Shown one piece after another: positions 33,261 through 43,800 of a DNA stretch of 64,000 bases. A model generated the notes under the pieces. That model did not search any database and was not told the origin of the DNA. It worked only from the letters and a program-made list of their open reading frames with translations. Source of the stretch: Foliamicus sp965238055 (lineage in GTDB: Bacteria > Pseudomonadota > Gammaproteobacteria > Steroidobacterales > Foliamicaceae); NCBI GenBank assembly GCA_965238055.1, contig OZ250178.1, positions 186,001 to 250,000 on the forward strand. The letters are read 5' to 3'. The translations under genes were made by a program, and so were the position numbers. Within the stretch, counting starts at the first letter, position 1, and each line of letters begins with the position of its first letter.

Positions 33261-35254
33261 TCGTATTGCAGTATCAGCTGGTTGGTTTCGAGATTGTCGC
33301 CAGGGCTTACGGCAATGCTCTGAATCCGTCCGTCACGCGGGGAGCGCAGGCTGTTTTCCATTTTCATCGCCTCGATGACCCCGATTTCCTGGCCGGCCTT
33401 AACGTCCGTACCCTCCGCCACACTCAATTGAGTCAGCACGCCCGGCATGGGAGCGCAGAGCGTCGTGACGCCGGACTTCGAAGGCCTCGCTGCCATCCGC
33501 CGCTTCAGTCGAGCGGAGCGCGGAGGCAGCAGCACAAAAGCACGCTGCGCGCCGGCATGGCAAAGAATTGTTTCCAGACCCTCGCGGCGCACGCCGACGA
33601 AGAGGTCGCCTCCGGTCAGTCCGGCGCCCTTGGGGACGCTGGCCTCACAACGGGCGACAGGCTCGAAGGGGCGCCAGCTACTACTCAATTTGTACACACG
33701 CTTGCCAATTCGCACGCTAACGACGCCGTTTGCCCACTTCCTCTTGACAGGTATCTCTTCGCTGCCGGATATCAACACGGCCTCCGTCCACTGCTGTGGC
33801 AGGTTGCGGGCGGAACGATCCTGCGTCAATACAGCCACGGCTCCGAGCAGTTCAGAAAGTCCCTGCGATCCCTGGGCAGCCGGGTCGAACCCATCCGGAT
33901 ATTCCTCGGCGATGAAGGCCGTGGAGAGGTCGCCGGCAATGAACTTGGGATGGCGCGCCAGCGAGGCCAGGAACAGCAGGTTGGTGGCGGGACCCTCGGC
34001 GGCGAAGTCGTCTAGCGAGGCGGCCAGCCGGGCGGCGGCTTCCTTGCGCGTGCTGCCGTAGACGATCAACTTGGCGATCAATGAATCGTAATAGACGGAA
34101 GCCTCGTCACCCTCTTCCACCGCGGCGTCCAGCCGAACGTACGATTCCGAATCAGAAGCCGGGGCACGTGGAGGACGCCAGCGCACAAGACGTCCTGCGG
34201 AAGGCAGAAAGTCCCGTTCCGGGGCTTCAGCGCAAATCCTGCCTTCCATCGACCACCCTTCCAGACGAACGTCGTCCTGGCCGAAATCCAGCGCCTCGCC
34301 TGCAGCGATTCGCAACATCCATTGCACCAGGTCGATACCGGTCACCCACTCGGTAACCGGGTGCTCCACCTGCAGGCGCGTATTCATCTCCAGCAGGTGA
34401 AAATTACCCTTGGCGTCCACCACGAATTCCACAGTGCCCGCCGATCGGTAGTTGATGGCCTTGGCCAGCGACACGGCAGCCTCCCCCATGACCGCCCGCA
34501 GGTCCGGTGTCACGAATGGCGAAGGCGCTTCTTCGATGACCTTCTGGTGCCGTCGCTGAATTGAGCATTCGCGCTCACCCAGGTGCACGACATTGCCGTG
34601 GTTGTCTGCAAGTATCTGCACTTCGATATGGCGCGGGCGTTCCACGTATTTCTCCACGAACACCCGCCCGTCCGCAAATGCGGCTTGCGCTTCGCGAACG
34701 GCCTGCTCGAACCCTTCCCGGCACTCCGTCTCATCCCGCGCTATGCGCATGCCCCGGCCTCCGCCGCCGGCCTGGGCCTTGAGCAGGACCGGGTAACCGA
34801 TGTCGGCAGCCGCTTCGGCCGCAGCATCCGGGCTGTCGAGCGCCTCGGGGCGACCCGGAATCGTTGGAACACCGGCCGCTTCGGCAATGCGCTTGGCCTC
34901 AAGCTTGTCGCCCATAAGGCGGATGGCTTCGGCGGGCGGGCCCACGAACACGATGCCGGCCTTCTCGACGGCCGAGGCGAATGCCGCATTTTCGGACAGA
35001 AAGCCGTAACCCGGATGCAGCGCGTCGGCCCCGGACTGCTTGCATGCGGCAATGATCTTGTTCGCGTCGAGGTAACTCTCGGCGGCGGTCAGGCCACCGA
35101 TGCATACGGCTTCATCGGCAGTGCGCGTGTGCAGGGCGTCGGCATCGGCGTCGGAGTAGACGGCCACGCTGCGGACTCCAAGCGCCTGGGCGCCGCGCAT
35201 CACGCGGCAGGCGATTTCGCCGCGGTTGGCGATCAGCAGCTTGTTGATCTTCAT
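33257..35254 (-). CDS. pccA: propionyl-CoA (acyl-CoA) carboxylase alpha subunit
   Basis: The 665-residue biotin-dependent subunit has a biotin carboxylase with ATP-grasp (MKINKLLIANRGEIACRVMR, KAQAGGGGRGMRIA, EMNTRLQVEHPVTEWVTGID). A linker and C-terminal biotin carrier domain follow, with the biotinylated lysine in EAMKMENSL. It carboxylates biotin for the PccB partner encoded just upstream. The start at 35254 is fixed by the conserved N-terminus. The 70-bp gap to pccB contains a dispersed repeat. Propionyl-CoA specificity is inferred from the neighbouring mutase and epimerase. Confidence 0.93.
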   Translation of the reverse strand: MKINKLLIANRGEIACRVMRGAQALGVRSVAVYSDADADALHTRTADEAVCIGGLTAAESYLDANKIIAACKQSGADALHPGYGFLSENAAFASAVEKAGIVFVGPPAEAIRLMGDKLEAKRIAEAAGVPTIPGRPEALDSPDAAAEAAADIGYPVLLKAQAGGGGRGMRIARDETECREGFEQAVREAQAAFADGRVFVEKYVERPRHIEVQILADNHGNVVHLGERECSIQRRHQKVIEEAPSPFVTPDLRAVMGEAAVSLAKAINYRSAGTVEFVVDAKGNFHLLEMNTRLQVEHPVTEWVTGIDLVQWMLRIAAGEALDFGQDDVRLEGWSMEGRICAEAPERDFLPSAGRLVRWRPPRAPASDSESYVRLDAAVEEGDEASVYYDSLIAKLIVYGSTRKEAAARLAASLDDFAAEGPATNLLFLASLARHPKFIAGDLSTAFIAEEYPDGFDPAAQGSQGLSELLGAVAVLTQDRSARNLPQQWTEAVLISGSEEIPVKRKWANGVVSVRIGKRVYKLSSSWRPFEPVARCEASVPKGAGLTGGDLFVGVRREGLETILCHAGAQRAFVLLPPRSARLKRRMAARPSKSGVTTLCAPMPGVLTQLSVAEGTDVKAGQEIGVIEAMKMENSLRSPRDGRIQSIAVSPGDNLETNQLILQYE

Positions 35255-35286
35255 GCGTTCTGCCGAGCGGGGACATCCAGCACTCG

Positions 35287-35314
35287 GCGAGGGCAGGGAC
35301 GCCCTCGCTCCCAG
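35287..35314. repeat. dispersed stem-loop repeat (copy 8) inside an operon
   Basis: GCGAGGGCAGGGACGCCCTCGC followed by TCCCAGG lies between pccB and pccA, where it could act as an RNA hairpin affecting transcript stability or read-through between the two genes. Confidence 0.75.
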
Positions 35315-35324
35315 GAAGTCTTGA

Positions 35325-36866
35325 TCACAGAGGGATGTTGCCGTGCTTGCGCCATGGATCTTTAATGCGCTTGTTGCGGAGCATGGCAAAGGATCGGCTC
35401 AAATGCTTGCGAGTCACACGCGGCTCGATGACATCGTCGATATAGCCCCGCCCCGCCGCTACATACGGATGGGCGAATTTGCGCCGGTATTCCTCGGTGC
35501 GGGCAGCAATCTTCTCCGCATCGCCCAGGTCCTGGCGGAAGATGATTTCCACGGCGCCCTTCGGCCCCATCACGGCAATCTCGGCGCTGGGCCAGGCCAG
35601 GTTCACATCGCCGCGCAAGTGCTTGGAGGACATGACGTCATAGGCCCCGCCATACGCCTTGCGGGTAATCACCGTGACCTTGGGCACGGTGGCTTCGGCG
35701 TACGCATACAGGAGCTTGGCGCCATGGCGGATGATGCCGCCGTATTCCTGCTGCGATCCCGGCATGAAACCCGGCACGTCCACCACAGTCAACAGTGGGA
35801 TCGAGAAGGCATCGCAGAAACGCACGAACCGCGCGCCCTTCACGGACGCTTCGATGTCCAGGCAACCGGCCAGCACTGCCGGCTGATTCGCCACCACGCC
35901 CACAGTCTCACCGGCGACCCGAACGAAGCCGATAACAATGTTGCGCGCGTAATCGGGCTGCATCTCGAAGAACTCGCCCTCGTCGGCCACCTTGTTGATC
36001 AATTCCTTGATGTCATAGGGCTTGGCCGGATCGGTGGGGACCAGGCTGTTCAACGAAGGTTCTTCGCGATCCTCCGGATCTTCGGTGGGCCTGGCCGGCG
36101 CGCGCTCCCGATTGCTGGGCGGCAGATAACCCATCAGGTTCCGCGCCATGCGCAGGGTTTCCACATCGTCGTCAAACGCCCTGTCGGCCACCCCCGAACG
36201 GGAACTGTGGGTGTCCGCGCCGCCCAGTTCTTCGGCGGTGATTTCCTCGGCAGTGACTGTTTTCACGACGTCCGGGCCGGTAACGAACATGTACGAGGTT
36301 CCGCGCACCATGAAAATGAAGTCGGTAATGGCCGGCGAATAGACCGCGCCACCGGCGCAGGGGCCCATGACCAGCGAGAGTTGCGGCACCACGCCGGAAG
36401 CCAGCACATTGCGCTGGAAAACATCCGCATAACCGCCCAGCGAGGCCACCCCCTCCTGGATTCTCGCACCGCCGGAATCGTTCAGGCCGATGATCGGCGC
36501 GCCGACCTTCACAGCCTGTTCCATGACCTTGCAGATCTTGCGGGCGTTGGTTTCCGACAGTGATCCACCGAACACGGTGAAGTCCTGGCTGAAAACGAAG
36601 ACCAGCCGTCCGTTGACCAGGCCGTGTCCCGAAATTACGCCGTCGCCGGGTATGCGTTGCTCGTCCATGCCGAAATCACTAGAGCGGTGCTCCACGAAAG
36701 CGTCCCACTCCTCGAAACTTCCCGAGTCCAGCAGCACATCAATCCGCTCGCGCGCGGTCAGCTTGCCGCGCTCGTGCTGCCGCTTCACCCTCGCCTCGCC
36801 GCCACCGGCGCGCGAGGCAGCCCGCATCTCCTCAAGGCGCTTAAGCATTTGCGCGCGTTCGCTCAA
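35325..36866 (-). CDS. pccB: propionyl-CoA carboxylase beta subunit
   Basis: The 513-residue carboxyltransferase has RQHERGKLTARERIDVLL, LNDSGGARIQEGVASLGGYA, VVDVPGFMPGSQQEYGG and GPKGAVEIIFRQD, with the C-terminus ending KHGNIPL as in PccB. It transfers the carboxyl from biotin to propionyl-CoA. A TTG at 36866, preceded by GGAGG at 7 bases and overlapping the mutase stop, is the best start. ATG 36848 is the alternative and would lose six residues. Confidence 0.93.
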   Translation of the reverse strand: MSERAQMLKRLEEMRAASRAGGGEARVKRQHERGKLTARERIDVLLDSGSFEEWDAFVEHRSSDFGMDEQRIPGDGVISGHGLVNGRLVFVFSQDFTVFGGSLSETNARKICKVMEQAVKVGAPIIGLNDSGGARIQEGVASLGGYADVFQRNVLASGVVPQLSLVMGPCAGGAVYSPAITDFIFMVRGTSYMFVTGPDVVKTVTAEEITAEELGGADTHSSRSGVADRAFDDDVETLRMARNLMGYLPPSNRERAPARPTEDPEDREEPSLNSLVPTDPAKPYDIKELINKVADEGEFFEMQPDYARNIVIGFVRVAGETVGVVANQPAVLAGCLDIEASVKGARFVRFCDAFSIPLLTVVDVPGFMPGSQQEYGGIIRHGAKLLYAYAEATVPKVTVITRKAYGGAYDVMSSKHLRGDVNLAWPSAEIAVMGPKGAVEIIFRQDLGDAEKIAARTEEYRRKFAHPYVAAGRGYIDDVIEPRVTRKHLSRSFAMLRNKRIKDPWRKHGNIPL

Positions 36867-39025
36867 CGTTCGTCCTCCTCCAGCAGCGTCAGCATTTTCG
36901 CAGCCGCCGCGGATATGTTGGCGCCTGGCTCGAAAATGAGCGCCACGCCTGCTTTCTTGAGTTCCCGGCGATCCTGCCTGGGAATGATGCCGCCGATCAC
37001 CACCCGCACGTCGTGGGCGCCTTCGGCGCATAACGCTTCAATCATCAACGGCGCCAGTTCACGGTGCCCCGCGGCCTGCGAAGAGATTCCCACCAGGTGC
37101 ACATCGTTCTCGACTGCCTGACGCGCTACTTCTTCGGGTGTCTGAAAAAGCGGCCCGATATCCACGTCGAAGCCGAGGTCGGCCAGGGCCGAGGCCACCA
37201 CGCGAGCGCCCCTGTCGTGTCCGTCCTGGCCGAGCTTTGCCACCAGTATCCTGGGACGGCGCCCTGCCCGTTCGCCGAACTCGCGCACGCGCTCCATCAA
37301 CGCGGCGAATTCCGCATCGCCCTCGTAGGCGCTGGCGTAGACGCCGCTCACCGTCTGTGACACGGCGCGATGCCGGCCGAATACTTCTTCCATGGCAAGC
37401 GAAATCTCGCCCACCGTGGCACGCCGCCGGACCGCCTCCAGCGCCGCTTCGACCAGGTTCGCGCTCTCGCCTTTGGCCGCTTCGCGCAGCCCGCCAAGGG
37501 CCGCCCGGCAAGCGGCTTCATCGCGTTGCTCGCGCACCTCGACGATACGCCGAAGCTGGCTTTCGCGGACCTTGCGATTGTCGATGTCCAGCAGTTCAAC
37601 TTCAGATTCATCCGCTACCTGGTACCGGTTGACGCCCACCACGACGTCCTCGCCACGCTCCACGCGCGCCTGCCGGCGGGCCGCCGCCTCCTCGATACGG
37701 AGCTTGGGCACGCCCGCTTCGATAGCGCGCGTCATTCCGCCTAAGTCCTCCACTTCGCGGATCAATTCGCGGGCGCCCGCCGCCAATGATGCGGTGAGGC
37801 TCTCCACATAGTATGAGCCGCCCAGCGGGTCGGCAACACGGGTTACGCCTGTTTCCTCGCGCAGCACCAGTTGCGTGTTGCGGGCAATGTGGGCCGAATG
37901 GTCGGTCGGCAAGGCCAGGGCTTCGTCAAAGCTGTTGGTATGCAGGGATTGTGTGCCGCCCAGGACCGCTGCCAGTGCCTCCACGGTGGTCCGAATGACA
38001 TTGTTGTAGGGATCCTGGCTGGTGAGACTCACGCCCGAGGTCTGGCAATGGGTGCGAAGCATCAGCGAGCGGGGGTCCTTCGGCGCAAACTGTTCCTGCA
38101 TCTGTTCCGCCCAGAGCAGTCTCGCGGCCCTTAACTTGGCGGCCTCCATGAAGAAATTCATGCCGATGCCGAAGAAAAAACTCAGGCGCGGAGCGAACTC
38201 GTCCACGTCCAGACCGGCGTTGATCGCCGCACGCACGTATTCCAGGCCATCCGCCAACGTGTAACCCAGCTCCTGCACCGCCGTGGCGCCGGCTTCCAGC
38301 ATGTGGTAACCGGAAATGGAGATCGGGTTAAAGCGCGGCATGTTGCGCGCACTGAAGGCGATGATGTCGCCGACGATCCGCATCGAGGGCGCCGGGGGAT
38401 AGATATAGGTATTGCGGACCATGAACTCCTTGAGGATGTCGTTCTGCATGGTCCCCGCCAGTTTCTCAAGCGCGGCCCCCTGCTCCTGGGCAGCCACGAT
38501 GTACATCGTCATTACCGGCAGGACGGCCCCGTTCATGGTCATCGAAACCGACATGTCCTCAAGCGATATGCCGTCGAACAGGCGCTTCATGTCTTCGACG
38601 GTGTCGATGGCCACGCCTGCCTTGCCGACATCGCCCAGCGCACGCGGATGATCGGAGTCGTAACCGCGGTGGGTGGGAAGGTCGAAGGCAACGCTCAAGC
38701 CGGTCTGGCCGCCGGCGATATTGCGCCGGTAGAAGGCATTGGACTCCTCGGCGGTGGAAAAGCCCGCGTACTGACGAACGGTCCACGGACGACCCGCGTA
38801 CATGGTGGCGCGGGGCCCCCGCACATACGGCGGCGCCCCGGGCAGTGCGCAGGTGTGCTCCAGGCCCTCAAGATCTTCGGCGGTATAGAGTGGCTTTACG
38901 GGAATCCCTTCCGGCGTGTCCCAGATCAGGCTTGCCGTATCCGCCCCCTTAAGCTCCTTCCGGGCCCGCGCGGTCCATTCCGGCGGCATTCCCCGAGCCG
39001 CCGCTTGTGCGTCATCCATTGGCAT
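36863..39025 (-). CDS. scpA: methylmalonyl-CoA mutase, B12-dependent
   Basis: The 720-residue single-chain mutase has an N-terminal TIM barrel (MYAGRPWTVRQYAGFSTAEE, GLSVAFDLPTHRGYDSDH, RTHCQTSGVSLTSQDPYNN) and a C-terminal cobalamin domain (LVAKLGQDGHDRGARVVASA, with the DxHxxG cobalt-ligand motif). It interconverts methylmalonyl-CoA and succinyl-CoA. It is first in the operon mutase-pccB-pccA-meaB/mce-DUF423, which feeds propionyl-CoA from odd-chain fatty acids, branched amino acids or propionate into the TCA cycle. Confidence 0.96.
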   Translation of the reverse strand: MPMDDAQAAARGMPPEWTARARKELKGADTASLIWDTPEGIPVKPLYTAEDLEGLEHTCALPGAPPYVRGPRATMYAGRPWTVRQYAGFSTAEESNAFYRRNIAGGQTGLSVAFDLPTHRGYDSDHPRALGDVGKAGVAIDTVEDMKRLFDGISLEDMSVSMTMNGAVLPVMTMYIVAAQEQGAALEKLAGTMQNDILKEFMVRNTYIYPPAPSMRIVGDIIAFSARNMPRFNPISISGYHMLEAGATAVQELGYTLADGLEYVRAAINAGLDVDEFAPRLSFFFGIGMNFFMEAAKLRAARLLWAEQMQEQFAPKDPRSLMLRTHCQTSGVSLTSQDPYNNVIRTTVEALAAVLGGTQSLHTNSFDEALALPTDHSAHIARNTQLVLREETGVTRVADPLGGSYYVESLTASLAAGARELIREVEDLGGMTRAIEAGVPKLRIEEAAARRQARVERGEDVVVGVNRYQVADESEVELLDIDNRKVRESQLRRIVEVREQRDEAACRAALGGLREAAKGESANLVEAALEAVRRRATVGEISLAMEEVFGRHRAVSQTVSGVYASAYEGDAEFAALMERVREFGERAGRRPRILVAKLGQDGHDRGARVVASALADLGFDVDIGPLFQTPEEVARQAVENDVHLVGISSQAAGHRELAPLMIEALCAEGAHDVRVVIGGIIPRQDRRELKKAGVALIFEPGANISAAAAKMLTLLEEDER

Positions 39026-39074
39026 TGTTGAGGGTTATTGTTCCTCTAGGGGCAAAACGGGCAGTATAGCCCGC

Positions 39075-40043
39075 ATGCGATTTGCAATTATCGGCGCAGG
39101 CGGCGTTGGAGGCAGCCTGGGAGCGGAACTTTTGCGCGCCGGACACGACGTGGTATTCGTGGCTCGCGGAAGCAGCGCACGCGCCCTGGCCGAACATGGC
39201 CTCGAGGTCCGTCACGACATGCAACCCTTCCGCGCCCGCAACGTGAACATCACCGAAGACCCGTCAGGACAACCGCCCACCGACGCCGCGCTCCTGTGCG
39301 TGAAGCGCTATGACCTGGAGGACGCCATCCGAAGCAACGCGCAATGGCTTGCCTCCTGCGGCTGCGCAATCACCTTGCAGAACGGTCTCGATGCTCCGTC
39401 GGTCGCCGCGCGCCTGTTGCCTCCCGGCAAGGTGGTGGGCGGAACGGTACAGGTGGTCGCCAAGCTGATCGCGCCAGCCGTGGTCCTGCGCGAGGGCGAC
39501 ACGCTGCAACTGAATCTCGCCGAACCCTCCGGCGGGATGAGCGAACGGCTGCGAAGCCTGGAGGACGCGCTGGCGCCGACGGGCATCGCGGGCGAAATTC
39601 ACCGCAACATGGAAACCATGCTGTGGCTCAAATTCCTGATGGTGGCCTGCTCAAGCTCCATAAACGTGGCGATGCGTAGCGGGTTCGATGCGATGGCAAG
39701 CAATCCGGCGATGCCGTGGCTGCTGGCGATCGCAATGCAGGAGGCGCTGGCCGTGGCGCGCGCGCATGAGGTTCCGCTGCCCCGTGACATCGAGGCGCAG
39801 ACCCGCGCCACCCTGAGAAACGTGTTTGCTCACGGCGGCAAGGCCTCGCTGCTCACGGATCTTGAGCGCGGTCGCGCGCTGGAGATCGAGTGGCTGTCCG
39901 GCGCCATCCACCAGATGGGCGAGGAAACCGGCGTACCGACGCCGCTGCACACCGCCATTTACCGCGAGCTACTGCCGCTCGCCGCTGGTCTGCCCTCCCC
40001 CCAAGGCTCGACCGAGCACATGAATCACGGCGCAATTGAGTGA
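39075..40043 (+). CDS. panE: 2-dehydropantoate 2-reductase (ketopantoate reductase family)
   Basis: The 322-residue NADPH enzyme has the N-terminal Rossmann motif MRFAIIGAGGVGGSLGAELL and the C-terminal helical domain with WLKFLMVACSSSINVAMRSG, where the conserved Lys sits. Ketopantoate reductase is a pantothenate (CoA) biosynthesis step. Paralogues with other 2-keto acids as substrates exist, so the assignment is to family level. The ATG at 39075 is set by the Rossmann start. It is divergent from the mutase operon, and its last 19 bases overlap the next gene on the other strand. Confidence 0.88.
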   Translation: MRFAIIGAGGVGGSLGAELLRAGHDVVFVARGSSARALAEHGLEVRHDMQPFRARNVNITEDPSGQPPTDAALLCVKRYDLEDAIRSNAQWLASCGCAITLQNGLDAPSVAARLLPPGKVVGGTVQVVAKLIAPAVVLREGDTLQLNLAEPSGGMSERLRSLEDALAPTGIAGEIHRNMETMLWLKFLMVACSSSINVAMRSGFDAMASNPAMPWLLAIAMQEALAVARAHEVPLPRDIEAQTRATLRNVFAHGGKASLLTDLERGRALEIEWLSGAIHQMGEETGVPTPLHTAIYRELLPLAAGLPSPQGSTEHMNHGAIE

Positions 40044-40219
40044 TCTTTTTCCGGGACCGTATGGCGCGCAGGATAGGTGCAGTACTCGCGGTTGGACCTT
40101 GTCTGCCGGGATCGAAGGTCCCGAAAAATCGCTGCCAAGTCATAGCGCAAACGGGCGGCATACTCGTCTCGATTGGCCCAGACTTCCGAGATAACCGGAT
40201 CAGGCTGTTTCTTCGGCAT
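40025..40219 (-). CDS. small partner protein of PIN toxin, putative antitoxin
   Basis: The 64-residue protein begins MPKKQPDPVISEVWANRDEY, continues AARLRYDLAAIFRDLRSRQ and has a basic tail. The same pattern (DPV.EEV...RD.YA..F.YDL.AI..DLR) recurs in small proteins encoded directly downstream of PIN-domain genes like the one here. It overlaps that gene by 20 bp. The antitoxin role is inferred from pairing. Confidence 0.7.
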   Translation of the reverse strand: MPKKQPDPVISEVWANRDEYAARLRYDLAAIFRDLRSRQTRSNREYCTYPARHTVPEKDHSIAP

Positions 40220-40697
40220 GACCAGACTCCATCAGTTCGTTGGGCGTGCAGATCACCGGCGGTTCGTAACCCGCCTCACGGCAAACTTGCTCGATTTGGG
40301 ATCGCATAGCCGCATTAGCAATGTGTCGAAAGTTCCACGTTACCAGATAATCGACCCCGCTCGTAACGGCAATTGCAATGTGTGCAGCATCGGCGGCGGC
40401 CTGCTGCGGCACGGCGCCTTGGTCCAGCAGACGCCGGGCGAGATACTCCGCATCTTCAGTTATGTCGATCAGCGCTGCCGACTCCAGCGCCTTAAGCCTT
40501 GCGCGGGCTGCGATTTCGTTACCTGCTCCCGCCTCCGTTCTGACCAGTTCCGACGCGACGAGCTCGAATGCCGTCAAGGCTACGCGCCACCACTCACGCG
40601 TCACTTCCTGATAGGCGGTGACTATTACATCCCGAGATTTCCTTGCCGTCAGATAACTGACTACAGATGTCTCAATGTACGCAATGGGCTTCGACAT
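40200..40697 (-). CDS. PIN-domain protein, putative toxin
   Basis: The 165-residue PIN protein belongs to the subgroup that starts AYIETSVVSYLTAR. Glu replaces the usual first Asp. It also has QQAAADAAHIAIAVTSGVDY and LVTWNFRHIAN. Such proteins are predicted Mg-dependent ribonucleases. It precedes its small partner, the reverse of the classical antitoxin-first order. Target unknown. Confidence 0.8.
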   Translation of the reverse strand: MSKPIAYIETSVVSYLTARKSRDVIVTAYQEVTREWWRVALTAFELVASELVRTEAGAGNEIAARARLKALESAALIDITEDAEYLARRLLDQGAVPQQAAADAAHIAIAVTSGVDYLVTWNFRHIANAAMRSQIEQVCREAGYEPPVICTPNELMESGHAEETA

Positions 40698-40896
40698 TCC
40701 GGCCTTATCTTGTAGGCTACGCGGAGAGCTACCAAACAGGCAGCCTGGAAAGAAGTGCTTATTCTACGGGGGATGAAAGGGCGAACTGCGGGGTTCTCTG
40801 AGGAGATTCTAGTGGTGGGACCCGCTAGCAAGCGAGCCCGATGACGGCATCAAACAATCCGGCAACTGACCTGACCGAGCAATCCGGCGAAACTCA

Positions 40897-43800
40897 ATGA
40901 AGGCAACTTTCCGCACTGCGCTCCGCGACTACCGGCGAGAGGTAGCGAGGACGCGCGAATCGGGACATGGGACTGAGCACAGTTACAGGTCGGATCTGGG
41001 GACACTCATCAACACGTTGGGAGATGGCGGAGTACGGGCAATCAACGAGCCCACGCACGTTGACTGTGGCGCACCGGATTTCATTGTTCATAGCGGCGGC
41101 GTCGCGATTGGTCATATCGAGTGCAAAGATATTGGGACATCGCTCGACCGCGTTGAGGAGAGCGAACAACTCCAGCGCTACCGGGCGGGTTTGCCGAACC
41201 TGATTCTCACCGACTATTTGGAGTTTCGCTGGTACGTAAATGGCGATAGGCGACAGACGGCTCATGCCGGGCGCATCAAGCAACAGGGCAAAATCACCGG
41301 CAACAGAGAGGGCGATGAGGCCCTGGCCCAGCTACTTGGCGCTTTCCTTTCCACCGATCCGCAACCGGTGGGCAACGCCCGCGAACTTGCCCGGCAAATG
41401 GCCGCGAAGGCCCGCCTGCTGCGCGACGGGATCGAGGGAATTCTCGGTAATGAAGGACGCTCCGGACCCTTGGGCGAATTGCGGTCTGCTTACCGCAACG
41501 TCCTGATCGCGGACCTTTCCAAAGAAGCATTCGCCGACTTGCAGGCTCAGACAGCCGCCTATGGCTTGTTCGCGGCGCGGTGCCTGCAGCGAGGAGGCGG
41601 CCAGCCGTTCACTCGCCAATCGGCGGTATTTGCGGAAACCACGCCTTTTCTGAGGGATGTCTTTGGACGTATCGCTGGGCCTGGCATCGACCCCCAAATC
41701 GCCTGGATCGTGGACGATCTCGCTTTGCTTCTGGAAAGGGCGGACATGGAGCAGGTGTTGGCCGATTTTGGACAGCGCACCCGAGGAGAAGACCCCGTAG
41801 TCCATTTCTATGAAGACTTTCTGGAAGCTTACGACCCAAGACTGCGAGAAGTTCGCGGCGTGTATTACACCCCGTGGCCCGTCGTCTCTTATATCGTGCG
41901 AAGCATCGACAAGCTGCTGCGTGCCCGGTTCGATCTTAGCGATGGTCTGGCCACAACCCAGACAGCACAAAGTGAAGGCCGTCCGGTGGTGATTCTCGAT
42001 CCGGCGACCGGTACCGGAGCCTTCCTGCGTGAAACCATCGCGCAAATTCGCAACACAATGGAAGCCAAAGGGCTTAGTGGTGCATGGCCCGACTATGTTC
42101 GCAACCACCTGCTACCGCGCCTGTTCGGTTTTGAACTGCTTATGGCACCGTACGTAATCTGCCATCTCAAGCTCGCGCTCGAACTCGGCGGTCGTGATGG
42201 GGGGTTCCGCATGCCTGCAGATCAGCGTTTGGGGGTTTTTCTGACCAACACGCTCGAAGAGCCGCACGAGTCAACGACTGGCGCGCTGTTCGCTCACGAC
42301 ATTGCGCGCGAAGCGGAGAGCGCCAACTCCGTGAAGCGGGAAAAACCGGTGATGGTGATGATGGGCAATCCGCCGTACTCCGGTCACTCCGCAAACAAGG
42401 GCGCGTGGATTGCAGAATTGATCGACAGCTACAAGCAAGGGTTTCCCGAACTGAAGAAGCCCGGTCAGGGCAAGTGGCTAAGCGACGACTACGTCAAATT
42501 CATCCGGTTCGCGCAATGGCGCATTGAGAGAACGGGCCAAGGCGTGGTCGGCTTCATCACCAATCATGCGTACCTTGATAACCCTACCTTCCGGGGCATG
42601 CGCCATAGCCTTTTGGAGACCTTTGACGAGATTTACGTTCTTAATCTGCATGGCGACTCCAAGAAGAAGGAACGTGCGCCCGACGGCAGCAAAGACGAAA
42701 ATGTATTTGACATCCAGCAAGGCGTCGCCATCAGCCTGTTTGCCAAGCATGCGAGTAGCGAGAACGTTCCCGCTCGCGTTTATCACTCCGATCTTTGGGG
42801 TCGGCGGCGAGAAGGAACCGGGGGCGGCAAGGACGGATGGCTGGCCGCCAACGATGTAGAAAGCACGGAATGGGCAGAACTTGCGCCGAAACCGCCTCGC
42901 TACTTGTTTGTGCCGCGTGATGAATCCTATGTCGAGGAGTACGAGAACGCTTGGGCGATCCCAGAGATTTTCTCGCCAAGCGGGAGGCCCGCGCCCGGCA
43001 TGGTGACGACGCACGACCAGTTCGCGATTTCATGGACACCCGAGGAATCGACCGCGAAGGTAGAGCGTTTTCTCTCCACCGATTCCGAGGACGAGGCACG
43101 CAGCCTTTGGCGCTTGTGCTCTCAGGAACAGTGGAAATATAAGCGGGCGAAAGAAGAACTTTCGACAGGCTCGTGGAAGGAACGTATCGAGTCAATCCTG
43201 TACCGCCCGTTCGATTTGCGAACGACAGTATTTGACCGTAACGTCGCAGTGCATCGACGGGAACGCGTAATGCGCCATATGCTGCAAGGTTCAAATCTTG
43301 GACTCGTTACGACAAAACGATGCCAAGCCAATCCGGGAGCATTCATTGCGAATTCTCTTATCGCACACAAGTCCTTCTCGGCCTACGATATCAATTACCT
43401 ATTTCCTCTCTACGTTTGGCCCGAAAACACGCCTGCCGAAATCGAAAGCAACCGCGTTCCCAACCTGGACCCCGTTTTCATCAAAGCAGTGCGCGAGGAA
43501 ATTGATATCGAGTATGTCACCCAAGGCGCCGGCGATCTAACCGGGGTGTTCGGGCCGGAAGACATCTTCCATTACATCTATGCTGTGCTGCATAGCCCTG
43601 AATACCGCCACCGTTACGCGGACTTCCTCAAGTCCGACTTCCCGCGCATTCCGATTACCAGCAATCGAGATTTGTTTTCCTCGCTGGTAAAGCTGGGACA
43701 ACGCCTATCCGCTCTACACCTGATGGAGGCCGAAGGCGCGAATCCGCCTGCTTTCCCGCACACGGGCGGCAACCGGGTGGACAAACTGCGCTACGCGCCG

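Noticed and set aside
35343..36563. 406-codon plus-strand frame opposite pccB
   Set aside because: The opposite strand encodes an unmistakable carboxyltransferase. The frame is a by-product of GC-rich codon usage.
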